Origin: Glandiceps talaboti | Lineage: Eukaryota; Hemichordata; Enteropneusta; Spengelidae | Direction of reading: 5' to 3' | Length of the DNA: 40,000 nucleotides | Assembly: GCF_964340395.1 (NCBI RefSeq) | Contig: NC_135567.1 | Location: 9,241,658-9,281,657 of the forward strand | Shown here: positions 9,860 to 19,049 of the stretch, piece by piece | How positions within the stretch are numbered: the first letter of the stretch is position 1 | Layout of the letters: each line of letters begins with the position of its first letter | Notes under the pieces: generated by a model | Told to the model about the DNA's origin: nothing | The model's database searches: none | The model's input: the letters and a program-made list of their open reading frames with translations, nothing else | Made by a program: the position numbers and the translations under genes

Positions 9860-10860
9860 TGACATTTTTATTGTCATTATATATAATATACCAAACAAAG
9901 ACTTGTAGTGACTTGGTACAACCCAACTACTACATAGATGGTAACATTATAAACATAGATTTAGTAAATCCAAATCTTCATAACGTTAATAACACATATA
10001 TGGTCATATAAAATATAAAACAGACAACGGTCAACAAACTATTTACAATAGCACATCCTATTACTACCCACTATATTAATTAAGCTATACATCAGCACTC
10101 AATAACACTATATATCTACAACCAGGTTGAAAGCTTGGATTTATTTTTCTGCAGTACAAAGTTTAAATTTATTAGTAACGATAACCTGCACAGACGAGTC
10201 TTCATAATATTCAATCAGTGTAGCTTTAATATTGAACATGCCCCAACAATAATTTTAGATTGTGATTTCCAGTTAGCTGAAAGCTTGATTGCCATGTTTT
10301 TAGATATAACTTTTTCATCTGAATTAATTACAGGCAGAGGCAACCAGTTACCAGTGTCACAATATGTGATTCCAGCTGTCAAACAGAGGGAAAATGTAAA
10401 TATGTACATGTGGGTATGAAATACAACTGCCAACATCAGACCACGGGTAAACAGAGCCTGTTACACACAGGGTAAGTAAACAAATGAATTTGATTAATAA
10501 CACTGTTCAGGATGTTGGAACAGTAGAGATTTGTATTACACACCACAGTTTGATAAGAACAGTTGTATCGCCTCTTTACATGTACATGAAATGCCAGGGG
10601 AACTGGCAATTTCTTTGTAAACATGAACTTTTAAGTAAAGTGGTTATACAACTGTTGGACTGTAATACGAGTCTCTTTACTTACAACATACTGAGCCAAA
10701 TTTTATTAATCAATTCAGTTGTTTACATTCCATGTATGTAACAGGTTATATTGTTTGTCCACTGTCTAATGTCAGCAGTTGTATAATATCAATTTGAGAC
10801 TGTGCTTGTGTATGTATGAAATATTTCAATTGAATTTGTATGTGAATGTGTAGATGTATG
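9860..10860. other. Non-coding stretch between microsatellites
   Basis: Open frames at 10135-10419 (+) and 10484-10741 (+) show no recognised domain. This is where an upstream exon of the plus-strand transposase relic could lie, but no C2CH THAP-type motif was found. Confidence 0.4.
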
Positions 10861-10866
10861 CGTGTA

Positions 10867-10903
10867 ATACATACATACATACATACATACATACATACAT
10901 ACA

Positions 10904-10934
<31 letters not shown>

Positions 10935-11046
10935 GTCTTTATGTGTGTGTATGCATTTGTATGTGTGTAGTTATGTATGTGTGTGGTTGGATAGGCATTT
11001 GTATGTATGTATGTATGTATGTATGTATGTATGTATGTATGTATGT
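10867..11046. repeat. Facing (ACAT)n and (GTAT)n microsatellites
   Basis: An (ACAT)n run (10867-10932) is followed after about 68 bp by a (GTAT)n run (about 11000-11046). The two are reverse complements, so together they form a long potential hairpin. Confidence 0.9.
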
Positions 11047-11103
11047 GTGTGGTTGGGTGTGTGTGTGTATGTTTATGTATGCTGTACTCCAGGTTTCATC
11101 CAA

Positions 11104-11886
11104 TCAGTGAGACATAATGTACCTTCGTGCATGTCTGACATAGAAGTGGTGTAACTTCTGAAACATGTCATCCATGGTTGTCTGACAGGGTTCAATATGT
11201 TCCACATGAAGGCCTTTCCTGGTATAAACAATAAATAAACAGTACGGTGCCCCTGTTACCATAAGCTGGCCCTGTACCTGATACCAGTATTCATGTGTCC
11301 TTTTCAATGTACATTTATTATCTCTCAACTCCAAGCAAAACTCTATTCGTTGTCGACAAGCCTCTTCAATGGTCATATCCCGAGCTGTGTAAGGACATTT
11401 AGTTTCAGCTATACCTGTTTTTTGGCTCATACACACCCTAGCATCTGATGTACCGGCCAAAAAGGCAAACTTAGGATTCACTACAAGACCAATAGGGTGC
11501 ATATGAGCTTCATGATGAGCTTTCAAGAACATCTGATTGGCTATTTTCTCATTTGCTATGCCATAATTTGTCTGAACTGAATACAAAGGTTTAGCTTGAA
11601 ATAACCTTTGTAAAAAAATGTCTGTTACTGGTGCCTTTCGCTTCATAATTCGCCCAAACTTTGACGCTGTAAGTCGACGTGCCCTCTCTTCAAACCACTT
11701 TTGACAATTTGATTGTCCTACTGTTTGTTTTTCTAATTGTACTGCCTCCTGCTGTGACATTGCAAGTTCACCCCAGTCATGGGGATCAAAGGAATTGATT
11801 TGAATAGGAGAAGGTTTTGGGAATAACATGTCACCACATCCTGTATCGCTATCCACTGGTCCTCTGATAGGACTCGGGAATTCTGC
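11104..11886 (-). CDS. SWIM-YqaJ exon 4: YqaJ-like PD-(D/E)XK nuclease domain
   Basis: Acceptor TTTATTTTTAG|GCAGAA, phase 0, stop TGA at 11104-11106; 260 codons without interruption. It shows the full set of lambda-exonuclease/YqaJ motifs in order: RRLTASKFGRIM, YGIANEKIANQMF (Glu of helix 1), HPIGLVVNP ... AGTSDARV (catalytic Asp), GIAETKCPY (catalytic E-x-K) and YWYQVQGQLMVTG (Q-x-Q). All the core residues expected for metal-dependent DNA cleavage are visible. This exon is intact although the upstream exons of the same gene carry stops. Confidence 0.9.
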   Translation of the reverse strand, partial: AEFPSPIRGPVDSDTGCGDMLFPKPSPIQINSFDPHDWGELAMSQQEAVQLEKQTVGQSNCQKWFEERARRLTASKFGRIMKRKAPVTDIFLQRLFQAKPLYSVQTNYGIANEKIANQMFLKAHHEAHMHPIGLVVNPKFAFLAGTSDARVCMSQKTGIAETKCPYTARDMTIEEACRQRIEFCLELRDNKCTLKRTHEYWYQVQGQLMVTGAPYCLFIVYTRKGLHVEHIEPCQTTMDDMFQKLHHFYVRHARRYIMSH

Positions 11887-11960
11887 CTAAAAATAAAAAA
11901 TAACAATAAAAAAGGACATAACAAATGTAAATAATCTGACATTTCTTTTCTATTTTCAGG

Positions 11961-12279
11961 GATTGAACCGATCGACATGCTGTGCCTTACAGCTGAAAAT
12001 GAAAGATTAAAACAGGAGTTGGGAAAGTCAACCCTGAGAAATGATAATTTACACCGGAAAATCATACAACTTGAAGAAGAGATCAGCCTAATCAGGGAAC
12101 AAGAAGATAAATTAACAGCTAACAAAGTGAAGAGTAGCAACATTAACAAAATATGTCAATATTATACAGGATTTGCTTTTACAACTTTTCTCACAATTTT
12201 AAGTTTTCTTCTAACTTATGGCCAACCTTCTTCTACATTTATTAATTTTACCAAAAAATATCAAGTATCAAAGAAATGA
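11961..12279 (+). pseudogene. Transposase relic, N-terminal coiled coil and entry to the HTH region
   Basis: It begins after a strong acceptor (TTCTATTTTCAG|GG). The frame reads ENERLKQELGKSTLRNDNLH, then KIIQLEEEISLIREQEDKL (a coiled coil) and CQYYTGFAFTTFLTILSFL. This is the layout before the helix-turn-helix of DDE_Tnp_4 (Harbinger-like, often THAP-linked) transposases, which carry an ENE-x-LK coiled coil and an FYTGxxxxxxFxxLxxFL block. The frame stops at 12277-12279, earlier than in the family. No THAP exon was found upstream. It lies inside intron 3 of the SWIM-YqaJ gene, on the opposite strand. Confidence 0.7.
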
Positions 12280-12312
12280 GTTCAGCTGCTCAGTTATTAC
12301 TTTAATGTTTTA

Positions 12313-12715
12313 ATGAAGTTACGTAAAGGTTTTAATTATAAAGATTTAGCTTTTCGTTTTTGTCTTCCACAAGATGTTGGTATTATTTTTAAAAGTTGGA
12401 TTAATTTTATGTATTTTAAGTTTAATTCTGTTCCGATATGGCCCCACAGAAATCTTATTATACAAATCATGCCCCCTGGCTTCAGAGAAGAATTTCCAAC
12501 AACAATGGCAATATTTGTTGGTACGGAGATACCGGAAATACAACGCCCAAGTGCTCTTACTTGTCAGTCACATAGTTATTCTGACTACAAGGCAACCAAC
12601 ACACTGAAGGGGTTAGTGGGCGTTGATCCAAGAGGAGCTGTAATGTTTATTTCCACTTTATTTTCAGGTTCAATTTCAGACGATCAAATCAAAATTTCTT
12701 GTGTGGTGTCAGTTT
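12313..12715 (+). pseudogene. DDE_Tnp_4/Harbinger-like transposase core, degraded
   Basis: The frame reads MKLRKGFNYKDLAFRF (helix-turn-helix), IIFKSWINFMYFKFNSVPIW, PPGFREEFPTTMAIFVGTEI, RPSALTCQSHSYSDYKATNT and LKGLVGVDPRGAVMFISTLF, then SGSISDDQI. This follows the known order of DDE_Tnp_4 transposases, including the Y-x-x-YK-x-x-NT(L/V)K block. The usual DCTE around the first catalytic Asp reads VGTE here, so that Asp is lost. Homology ends after SDDQI, so the second and third acidic residues are missing. A frameshift lies between this block and the preceding one (about 12280-12312). The frame stays open to 12873 without further similarity. Confidence 0.85.
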
Positions 12716-13387
12716 CAGTTACAAATTTGAAGGCGCATGCATATAAAGAACAGAGTTCCCATTGTGTACTAGTATATGGTACTACTTGCTTGTATTGTCA
12801 TTTCTATTACTGCTGTTTTCCGAACCACTTTTCTATTGTGAGTCATTCACAAAAATATTATGAAGAGATTTGACATACCTCTTTGAATGCATGTAAAACA
12901 ATTGACCCCATATTTTTGAACAAGGTTGTTTCCACGGGTTGTTTTCAGTCATCATAATTGGAAATAAGCACCCCTCACTGAGGCTTCCTGGCAGCAAATG
13001 AACTAGCAATGACTGAAACATGCACGTGTCACTTGAAAGTGTTTCAAAAGTGTTCAAAAGTCATGACCCGCAGTCAGACAATTGGAACAGCATGTTAACA
13101 TTGTGGTTGGATACCTTGTAGACATTTGACCTCTGTCTTTGGCAAAAATGTAGACTATCGACCCCTCCCCCCTTTTTTTTGCTAAAGTGTAGACTTTTGA
13201 CCACTATTTATTGATTGTTTGTAGAGTTTGTGGTTGTATTTTTTTTTCAACCAGGGTACATACGTAACCATTACCCACCAGAGTACCCCGACCCCACCAG
13301 CTTTTTGCTACCAACCCTGAACCTTTTTTAAATGAATTCTAGAAAAAAGTAATAATTATTGTGAGTAATAAAAAATAAATTACTTAC

Positions 13388-13562
13388 GTGATAGATTAGA
13401 GCACAAACAAGTGGAACTGGGCCATATTGTGTATCGGTCATGACACTTGGTCCACTACAGAGGTATGAAATTGGTGTTTGCAACCACAGCAGTGCAAGAT
13501 TATAGAAACTATGATTAACTATGTGTCTTCTATGATGCTGATGCATGATGACAGCACTTAAA
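13388..13562 (-). pseudogene. SWIM-YqaJ exon 3
   Basis: Acceptor ATTCTTAATCAG|T, donor TATCAC|GTAAGT. It enters in phase 2 and leaves in phase 0 and is open throughout (58 codons plus one base). The PISYLCSGPS ... TQYGPVPLVCALIYH pattern fits the linker before the nuclease in related proteins, where a YG-x-VP(L/I)-x-x-x-LxY motif is seen. The match was recalled rather than searched. Confidence 0.75.
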
Positions 13563-14150
13563 CTGATTAAGAATAAAAACAAAATGTATTTTAGTATGGG
13601 ATAACCTAAAAGTATACAGTTAAAGAATAATAATAGCTAGTGTGGTTTTAATAATATATTGGATCAAACAGCATGAGTTGAATACACATTTTGGTAAAAT
13701 CTTTGTGTTATTTTTTCTTAGTTGCTATGAGTTTCCATTTGTACATTAACATAACACACACTATTAGCTCAAAATAAAGCAATTAGTTTTAAACATGTCA
13801 CATGTTTTTTTGATGTTTTCAGTACACAAGTTGTTTAAAGCTGAAGTGAGAATGAGTATTCAATATAAACTGTTTTCAATATCAATACTAGTTTTATAAT
13901 TCAATATGTACAGAGAAATTACCAGAACCCCCCAAAATATGTAAATAAATTGTATAAACTGCATTAATGAATACCAGGTGACTGGAAAGTGATGATGTGA
14001 GTGGTGGTGACTGTGAGTGTGTTTATATCCTTTACTCTCTATTGTGAATTGTGTGTTGTGTGACATAAGTTTACGGAAATCAATACAAAACTAAATCTGA
14101 AGACTTAATATACCATAGCTTTCTAAATCAGATTGTATCTGTATACATAC

Positions 14151-14384
14151 CTAGTATCAACAAATCCTGCCATTATTGGCTTCCTTTTACGATTTACTTT
14201 CCCTGGCTTACAAATAACCATTTGGGATGCAGGTTCTGGGGTGATCATATATCCCCTTGGTTTGTCCCACTGCTATGGTCTGCCAGTTGAAGCTATTTGT
14301 TCTGGAATATCTCTTAGACCGAGCAACAGCCACTCTTGGATAGACATTACTAAAGCCAGTATATGGGCACATGAACCAGCAATC
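14151..14384 (-). pseudogene. SWIM-YqaJ exon 2
   Basis: Acceptor TTTATTACAG|GATTGCTGG, donor ACTAG|GTATGT. It continues phase 2 and completes the SWIM signature CSCKPGIAGSCAH (C-x-C-x7-C-x-H) across the junction. It then reads HILALVMSIQEWLLLGLRDI, PEQIASTGRP, stop TAG (14273-14275; a CAG codon would be expected), QWDKPRGYMITPEP and an RKRKP-containing linker. The CAG to TAG change is a single substitution. Confidence 0.85.
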
Positions 14385-14892
14385 CTGTAATAAAAATTAT
14401 GGTATTGTTTATAACATATAATGCCTGGAGTAACCAAAACAAATGCAAACAACACAAGAGGGAAAAGTGGAGTGTATTTGTGTACAAAGAATGAAATTTT
14501 GTGTAATGGTTCAAGAAAGAGTGAAATTAAAAGAAGTGAGCATGATAGTTATTACAATTAATAAGTTATGGGTGTAAACATTTATGTTCCATACATTGAC
14601 AATGATTGTATTCATAGTGTGAACATTGTTAGTAATACTATCAATCAAACTAAATGAAATTATATTACAATTATATCAATTTTATCAGGGTTAACATAGA
14701 TTACACAAGGGTATACCTCAAAAATATAAGCAAACTGCAAACCAAAATTATAATTTGTATGGTGTCTTCATAATCTGGAAAATATAAAAAAAATTATATA
14801 ATATAAAAAGAAGATTCAAATGCAGAAAATATAAAGTAATTCTACATGTATATATGCAGAAACACATACCTACACTCATCCCCATCCTCCAT

Positions 14893-14975
14893 GCACACAC
14901 ACACACATACACACATACACACAGACACACACACACACACACACATACACATACACACACTCACATACACATACA

Positions 14976-15007
<32 letters not shown>

Positions 15008-15032
15008 TACACACACACACACACACACACAA
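14893..15032. repeat. (CA)n microsatellite
   Basis: An interrupted CA/TACA run of about 140 bp within intron 1 of the SWIM-YqaJ gene. The His/Thr-rich and Cys/Val-rich frames over it are artefacts. Confidence 0.95.
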
Positions 15033-15497
15033 CTGAATAAGACGTATACAAAATATCGAGATGGTCGTCATCCACAATCACACACACTACGCTTAGCTTT
15101 TCCATAACAAAACGTGGCATGGCCTTCTCAAGGTCGTTCAATTCGAACACTCTGCTACGGTTTCTCATTTGAATACATGTACTAGTAGTATCATAAAATG
15201 CAAAATGTACGCACGTCGAGCCTTTTCACGATCACGAAAAATGGGTCACGATGCGTCAATGAACTCGAACGAAGGGTAATGTCAGTCAGTGACATAAAGA
15301 TAACGTAAATATTGTAAGCGACAAATAACAGCGAAGAAGTAGCTGACAACAATGGCAAATTTGAAAAAAAATGGCGCGCATACCCGAGCTTGTCACACTA
15401 TGATTCATCCGTCTTGAGATTTGGCTGTCACGTTAACAAATATGAAATACCCAAGAACGTTGACATAAAAAAGTGAAAGAATAAAATATATACGTAC

Positions 15498-15784
15498 CCA
15501 GGTTTACACGAACAGCTGTGCGAAGTAATCGTCTTCCGGTTTATTTCAACATCCATACACATATTGTGTGGTTTCTCTTACTTACGTTGGCTACGCCAAC
15601 ACTTAGCATTCACAGAACTAATATTACAGTTGGTGAAAAAAAAGTAACATCCTCAACATAACCCATCACTTGCAAAGGCTCTCGCCCGCTGTCGTTGTCT
15701 AAGTGATGGAATATACTGCAAATAGCTCTCACAAAATGTTCCAGGGAAATCTGTAAGAGACGCTTTGTTAACACTGGACGCCAT
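15498..15784 (-). pseudogene. SWIM-YqaJ exon 1
   Basis: It starts at ATG 15784-15782 in the context AACATGG. It encodes MASSVNKASLTDFPGTFCES, a YLQYIPSLRQRQRARAFASDG segment, an AKCWRSQRK block that in this family precedes the SWIM finger, and CSCKPG with the first two metal-binding Cys. It ends at the donor GG|GTACGT (GT at 15497-15496), phase 2. The TGA at 15653 is avoided if the roughly 20 nt around it are read one frame over, giving GYVEDV, which suits the family; the poly-T of eight at 15636-15643 is a likely slippage site. TAA 15578-15580 interrupts the RSQRK-EKPH stretch. Confidence 0.8.
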
Positions 15785-15888
15785 GTTTCTGTCGTAGTTT
15801 TTGCAATGTTTGTCGTAGTTAGCAACAGTAACTAAGGTGGGCGTGGCTACAGTGCTCAGGGCGATCGGTCAAATTGTATGCACTGTAT

Positions 15889-15949
15889 GTATGCACTGAT
15901 ATGCATGTCAAGGGCAAACAACACATATCTAAATATTGATCTTCATTCT
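15889..15949. repeat. 61 bp direct repeat, right copy
   Basis: Matches 9649-9709 at 58 of 61 positions, in the same orientation, exactly 6240 bp away. The SWIM-YqaJ gene and its intronic transposase lie between the two copies. Confidence 0.85.
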
Positions 15950-16634
15950 GCTTATTACTTCATGATCCTGATATGAAAGTATCCCCATACCCTTTTCTTA
16001 TAGTTCTTCAATACATCTTCTAGAAAAGTGCTTCCCTGCAAAATGTAGAGAAAAAAGTATTGTTAATTTAAGGTAGACAGAAAGGCAGACAGACTGACTG
16101 CAGATGTTCACTGTGACCCAAGGTGTAAAGGTGAAAATACGATTTGTTTCGAAGTTATGTAGTTTTTGTGTATTCCTTGTTCTATCTACATTGTGTGAAC
16201 AGTAAATAATGCATCCAGACGGGTAATTAGGTTGTAGTTGTACGACATGCCACAGTTCAGGTGTGGTGTGTACATTCGCAGAATGGTTCAATAAACCTTT
16301 TTTTTTTAATAAAGAAAAAATGACTCATGGAACATAAAACATCAAAACTTCAGAATAGTTGTTCTTCGTCTTTTTTAAATAATTATAGAAATATGATGGC
16401 TCACCAACTTGTTTTCTCAGAAACCGTTAATATTTATCCCATCCAGTTAATAAGTATTTCACTGCCATACTGTATTATGAAATCACTAAATGTTGATGTC
16501 ATTTTGATCTCTGCAAACTTGTGTTTGAAGACTAATGCAATTGTTTTCGTGAATTAATCTGATAATGGTTTTCAGCTTTCTTACAATACCAAAAGTTGAA
16601 ACATTTTATTTTTTTATTAAGAGATGATACTATT
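15950..16634. other. Non-coding stretch
   Basis: No gene, repeat or structured element recognised. The open frames at 15998-16291 (-) and 16327-16557 (+) have no visible domain. Confidence 0.45.
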
Positions 16635-17530
16635 TGTCATTTACCAGTAAACCTTTGTGTACAGCATCTAACAGAAAACACTATTTATGCCAATTACGTT
16701 ATTTATAATAAAGACAAGTGTACATTTTGATGAACCTGAAACTGTCCTCTCTCTAGTAAAACATGGTACAAAGCTGTTTACTTTTGTATTATTTTTTTTC
16801 TTCAATATTTTGTATTAATACCTATTGGAACCTGTTGCAAAGTTACGTATATGGAAAAAACAAACAAAAGGGACAAACTAGGATAAAAGTTACAGAGGCA
16901 TAAGGTACTTAAAATACATCCTTAATACCATACTACATTATTATGATCTCTTTCAAAAATAGATGGGTTCCATTGCGAGCGATTATATCATTGGAAATCG
17001 CCTCAGAGAACTCATAAAAAAGCTATTTTTAAAAAGCTCCAGATGTCACGTATTTTAAAGGGTGTGGTTCTCTGTTTGTTAGTTTGTTAGCCAGACAAGC
17101 AATAAGTGCCATGTCTGTTAAGTTAAACATGGACGAGAAGAAAAGAACCTTCAACATGTTTTGTGTTGTGATTTTCGGTATTTTCTTGAAGACAGCATTC
17201 GTCAATTGTCAGGAGTTTGGCGTTTCTACTAATGACGGTAGGTATATTTCCGTAAGAAAACAAAGCGCCATCTGGTCTATGTTTCTTCGTTTCTTAGCAA
17301 TTAATCATAATTTTGCACTAACTTAACATCACTTGTGGTTACGTTCCGAAAACTTACTGAAAAAAATAGCTGACTGTTCCAAAAGACTTTCCTTAAACCA
17401 CATTAAATTTATCATATTTAAATTCATCTTTTTTCTATTAGAATTGATTTTCAATTGTTTATGATGAATTAGAATCGTTGCTCATCCCCTATTGAAATAC
17501 AAGAATTAAAACAGCTAAGATAAAAATTCG
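16635..17530 (+). repeat. Segmental duplication copy A (trefoil gene 5' end)
   Basis: About 895 bp that match 18150-19045 throughout, including promoter, first exon and start of intron. This copy holds the intact signal-peptide exon. Confidence 0.8.
17129..17237 (+). CDS. Trefoil gene exon 1: signal peptide
   Basis: It encodes MDEKKRTFN, a hydrophobic core MFCVVIFGIFLKTAFVNC and QEFGVSTND, a clear secretory signal peptide with likely cleavage near NC|QEF. It ends at the donor GACG|GTAGGT (GT at 17238-17239) in phase 1. Two other in-frame ATGs (17111, 17156) are possible starts. 17129 gives the best charged N-region followed by a hydrophobic core. A TATA-like TATTTTAAAG lies near 17050, about 80 bp upstream. 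Joined to the exon at 21017, the product would be a small secreted protein. Confidence 0.65.
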
Positions 17531-18149
17531 TTTAGCATTGGTGTCGATGACAAACGTGACAAAAATTATAAACCAAGATAGTTATGTTGTTTAACAACTT
17601 CAATTGCCTTGTTTACAAATTAGAATTTTTTCACATGTCCTAAGGAAGAAGACCATAATTTTTTAATTAGATAAATTTGCTTCCATTTGTGATTGCTTAC
17701 AAAATCTTTCGAGATGGGTTATTTTAAGCTGTGTACAAATAGGTAAATCCGCTGTTCCAGCAATATCACCAACACACATAAGAATACTAATTGATAGGAA
17801 ATCCTCATTTACATAAATCACATCAGATTCATTAGTGTCTATGTACCTTGATAATTCATGTATAAATAAGTAAAACAAAAGAGAGCTTAGCATACAACCT
17901 TGCCTTTTTTTTCAATATTGCATTTAAAATTAAAAAAAAAGTAAAAAAAAACTCAACAACAACACCACCCGGGAAACGACCCTTACCAATGGTACACATT
18001 TCGATTGCATGACTGACTTCTTGTACAGATATTGCCTCATTAACATAAGTTGGTGAGTTTTACTCACAATGTGGACAATAGTTATCATGCTTTTCTGACC
18101 CCTTCAGTATAGTATAATTGAAATCAAACCATTAATAGGTTATCAATAA

Positions 18150-19045
18150 TTGTCATTCACCAGAAAACTATTATGTACCAGCCTTTAACAGAACATACCA
18201 TTTGTGCCAAGTATGTAATGTGTAATAAACAAGTATACATTTTCACGACTAAGAAAATGTTCTCTCTCTAGTGAAAATATGGCAAAACATTGCTTACGTT
18301 TTTAAATATATTTTGTGAATTTTTTTTATAAATACCCAGTAGAACCTTTGCAAGGTTACATACACTTAAAAAACAAAAGGGACAAACGTTACAGGGGCAC
18401 AGAGTTCTTTAAAAAATATCCACTTACATGACCAGACTAAATTCTAAAGATCTCTTTTAAATATCGATGGGCTCCATCGCAAACGGTATTATCATTGGAA
18501 ACTGCCTCTGAACTCGCAAAATAAAGCTATTTGTAAAAAGCACCAGATGTCACGTATTGTTTAAAGGGCGTGGTTCACAGTTCGTTACTTTGTTAGTCAG
18601 AACAAGCAACCGACTGGTCGTGTCTGTTAAGTTAAGAAAATATGAGATGAAGACGTCATTCAAAGTAGTTTGTATTGTGATTTTCGGCATTTTTTAAAGA
18701 CAGCATTCGTTGATTGTCAGGAGTTTGGCGTTTCTTCTACTGACAGTATGTATATTTCCAGAAGAAAACGAAAACCAGTGTATTCTGGTCTATGTTAGCT
18801 TCGTTTCCTGGTAATTGGTTATAATTTTACACTAAATTAATATCACTTGGATTTGCAATCATGGAACTGACATAAGGACACCAATATATCTTACAGTTTG
18901 TAAATTTCATTAAACCTCATTACATTTATCATATCTAAATTCATTTTTATTGTATCTTAATTACATTTCAATAGTTTATGATGAATTACAAACTTTGCTC
19001 ATCTACTAACAACATACAATATTTAAAACAGCTAAGATATCAATT
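18150..19045 (+). repeat. Segmental duplication copy B (trefoil gene 5' end)
   Basis: Parallel copy of 16635-17530. Shared landmarks are TCTCTCTAGT, the AAAGGGTGTGG/AAAGGGCGTGG promoter block, the signal-peptide exon, AATTCAT(C/T)TTT and GTTTATGATGAATTA. Confidence 0.8.
18645..18748 (+). pseudogene. Duplicated signal-peptide exon, frameshifted
   Basis: It corresponds to the exon at 17129-17237 (MKTSFKVVCIVIFGIF is readable). A one-base deletion in the run GGCATTTTTTAAAGAC, compared with GGTATTTTCTTGAAGAC, creates an immediate TAA. The donor GT is kept (GACA|GTATGT). The copy cannot make the signal peptide as it stands. Confidence 0.75.
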
Positions 19046-19049
19046 TTGA

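Larger units (their letters stand above)
11104..15784 (-). pseudogene. SWIM zinc finger-YqaJ nuclease gene, four exons, inactivated
   Basis: Four minus-strand exons (15784-15498, 14384-14151, 13562-13388, 11886-11104) join with matching phases 2, 2 and 0 into 1479 nt, or 493 codons with the stop. Exon 1 gives the start and the CxC half of a SWIM zinc finger. Exon 2 gives the CxH half and a linker with QWDKPRGYMITPEP. Exon 3 carries PISYLCSGPS and TDTQYGPVP. Exon 4 carries the YqaJ nuclease fold. SWIM-YqaJ proteins of this order are common in invertebrate genomes and are linked with DNA transposons. The nuclease would be expected to cut or resect DNA; its role in transposition is inferred. The gene is broken: TGA at 15653-15655 (probably two compensating indels nearby), TAA at 15578-15580 and TAG at 14273-14275. 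Confidence 0.85.

Noticed and set aside
11733-12149. Minus-strand frame ending in NSRVLSEDQWIAIQD, considered as exon 4 continuation
   Set aside because: Once exon 3 (13562-13388, phase 0 at its end) was found, the phase 0 reading into the YqaJ domain fits, so this frame is a shadow.
14842-15168. Cys/Val-rich frame that starts with a non-repetitive 45-residue stretch
   Set aside because: The frame lies in intron 1 of the SWIM-YqaJ gene; the bulk is (CA)n, and the non-repetitive start shows no family pattern or splice phase.
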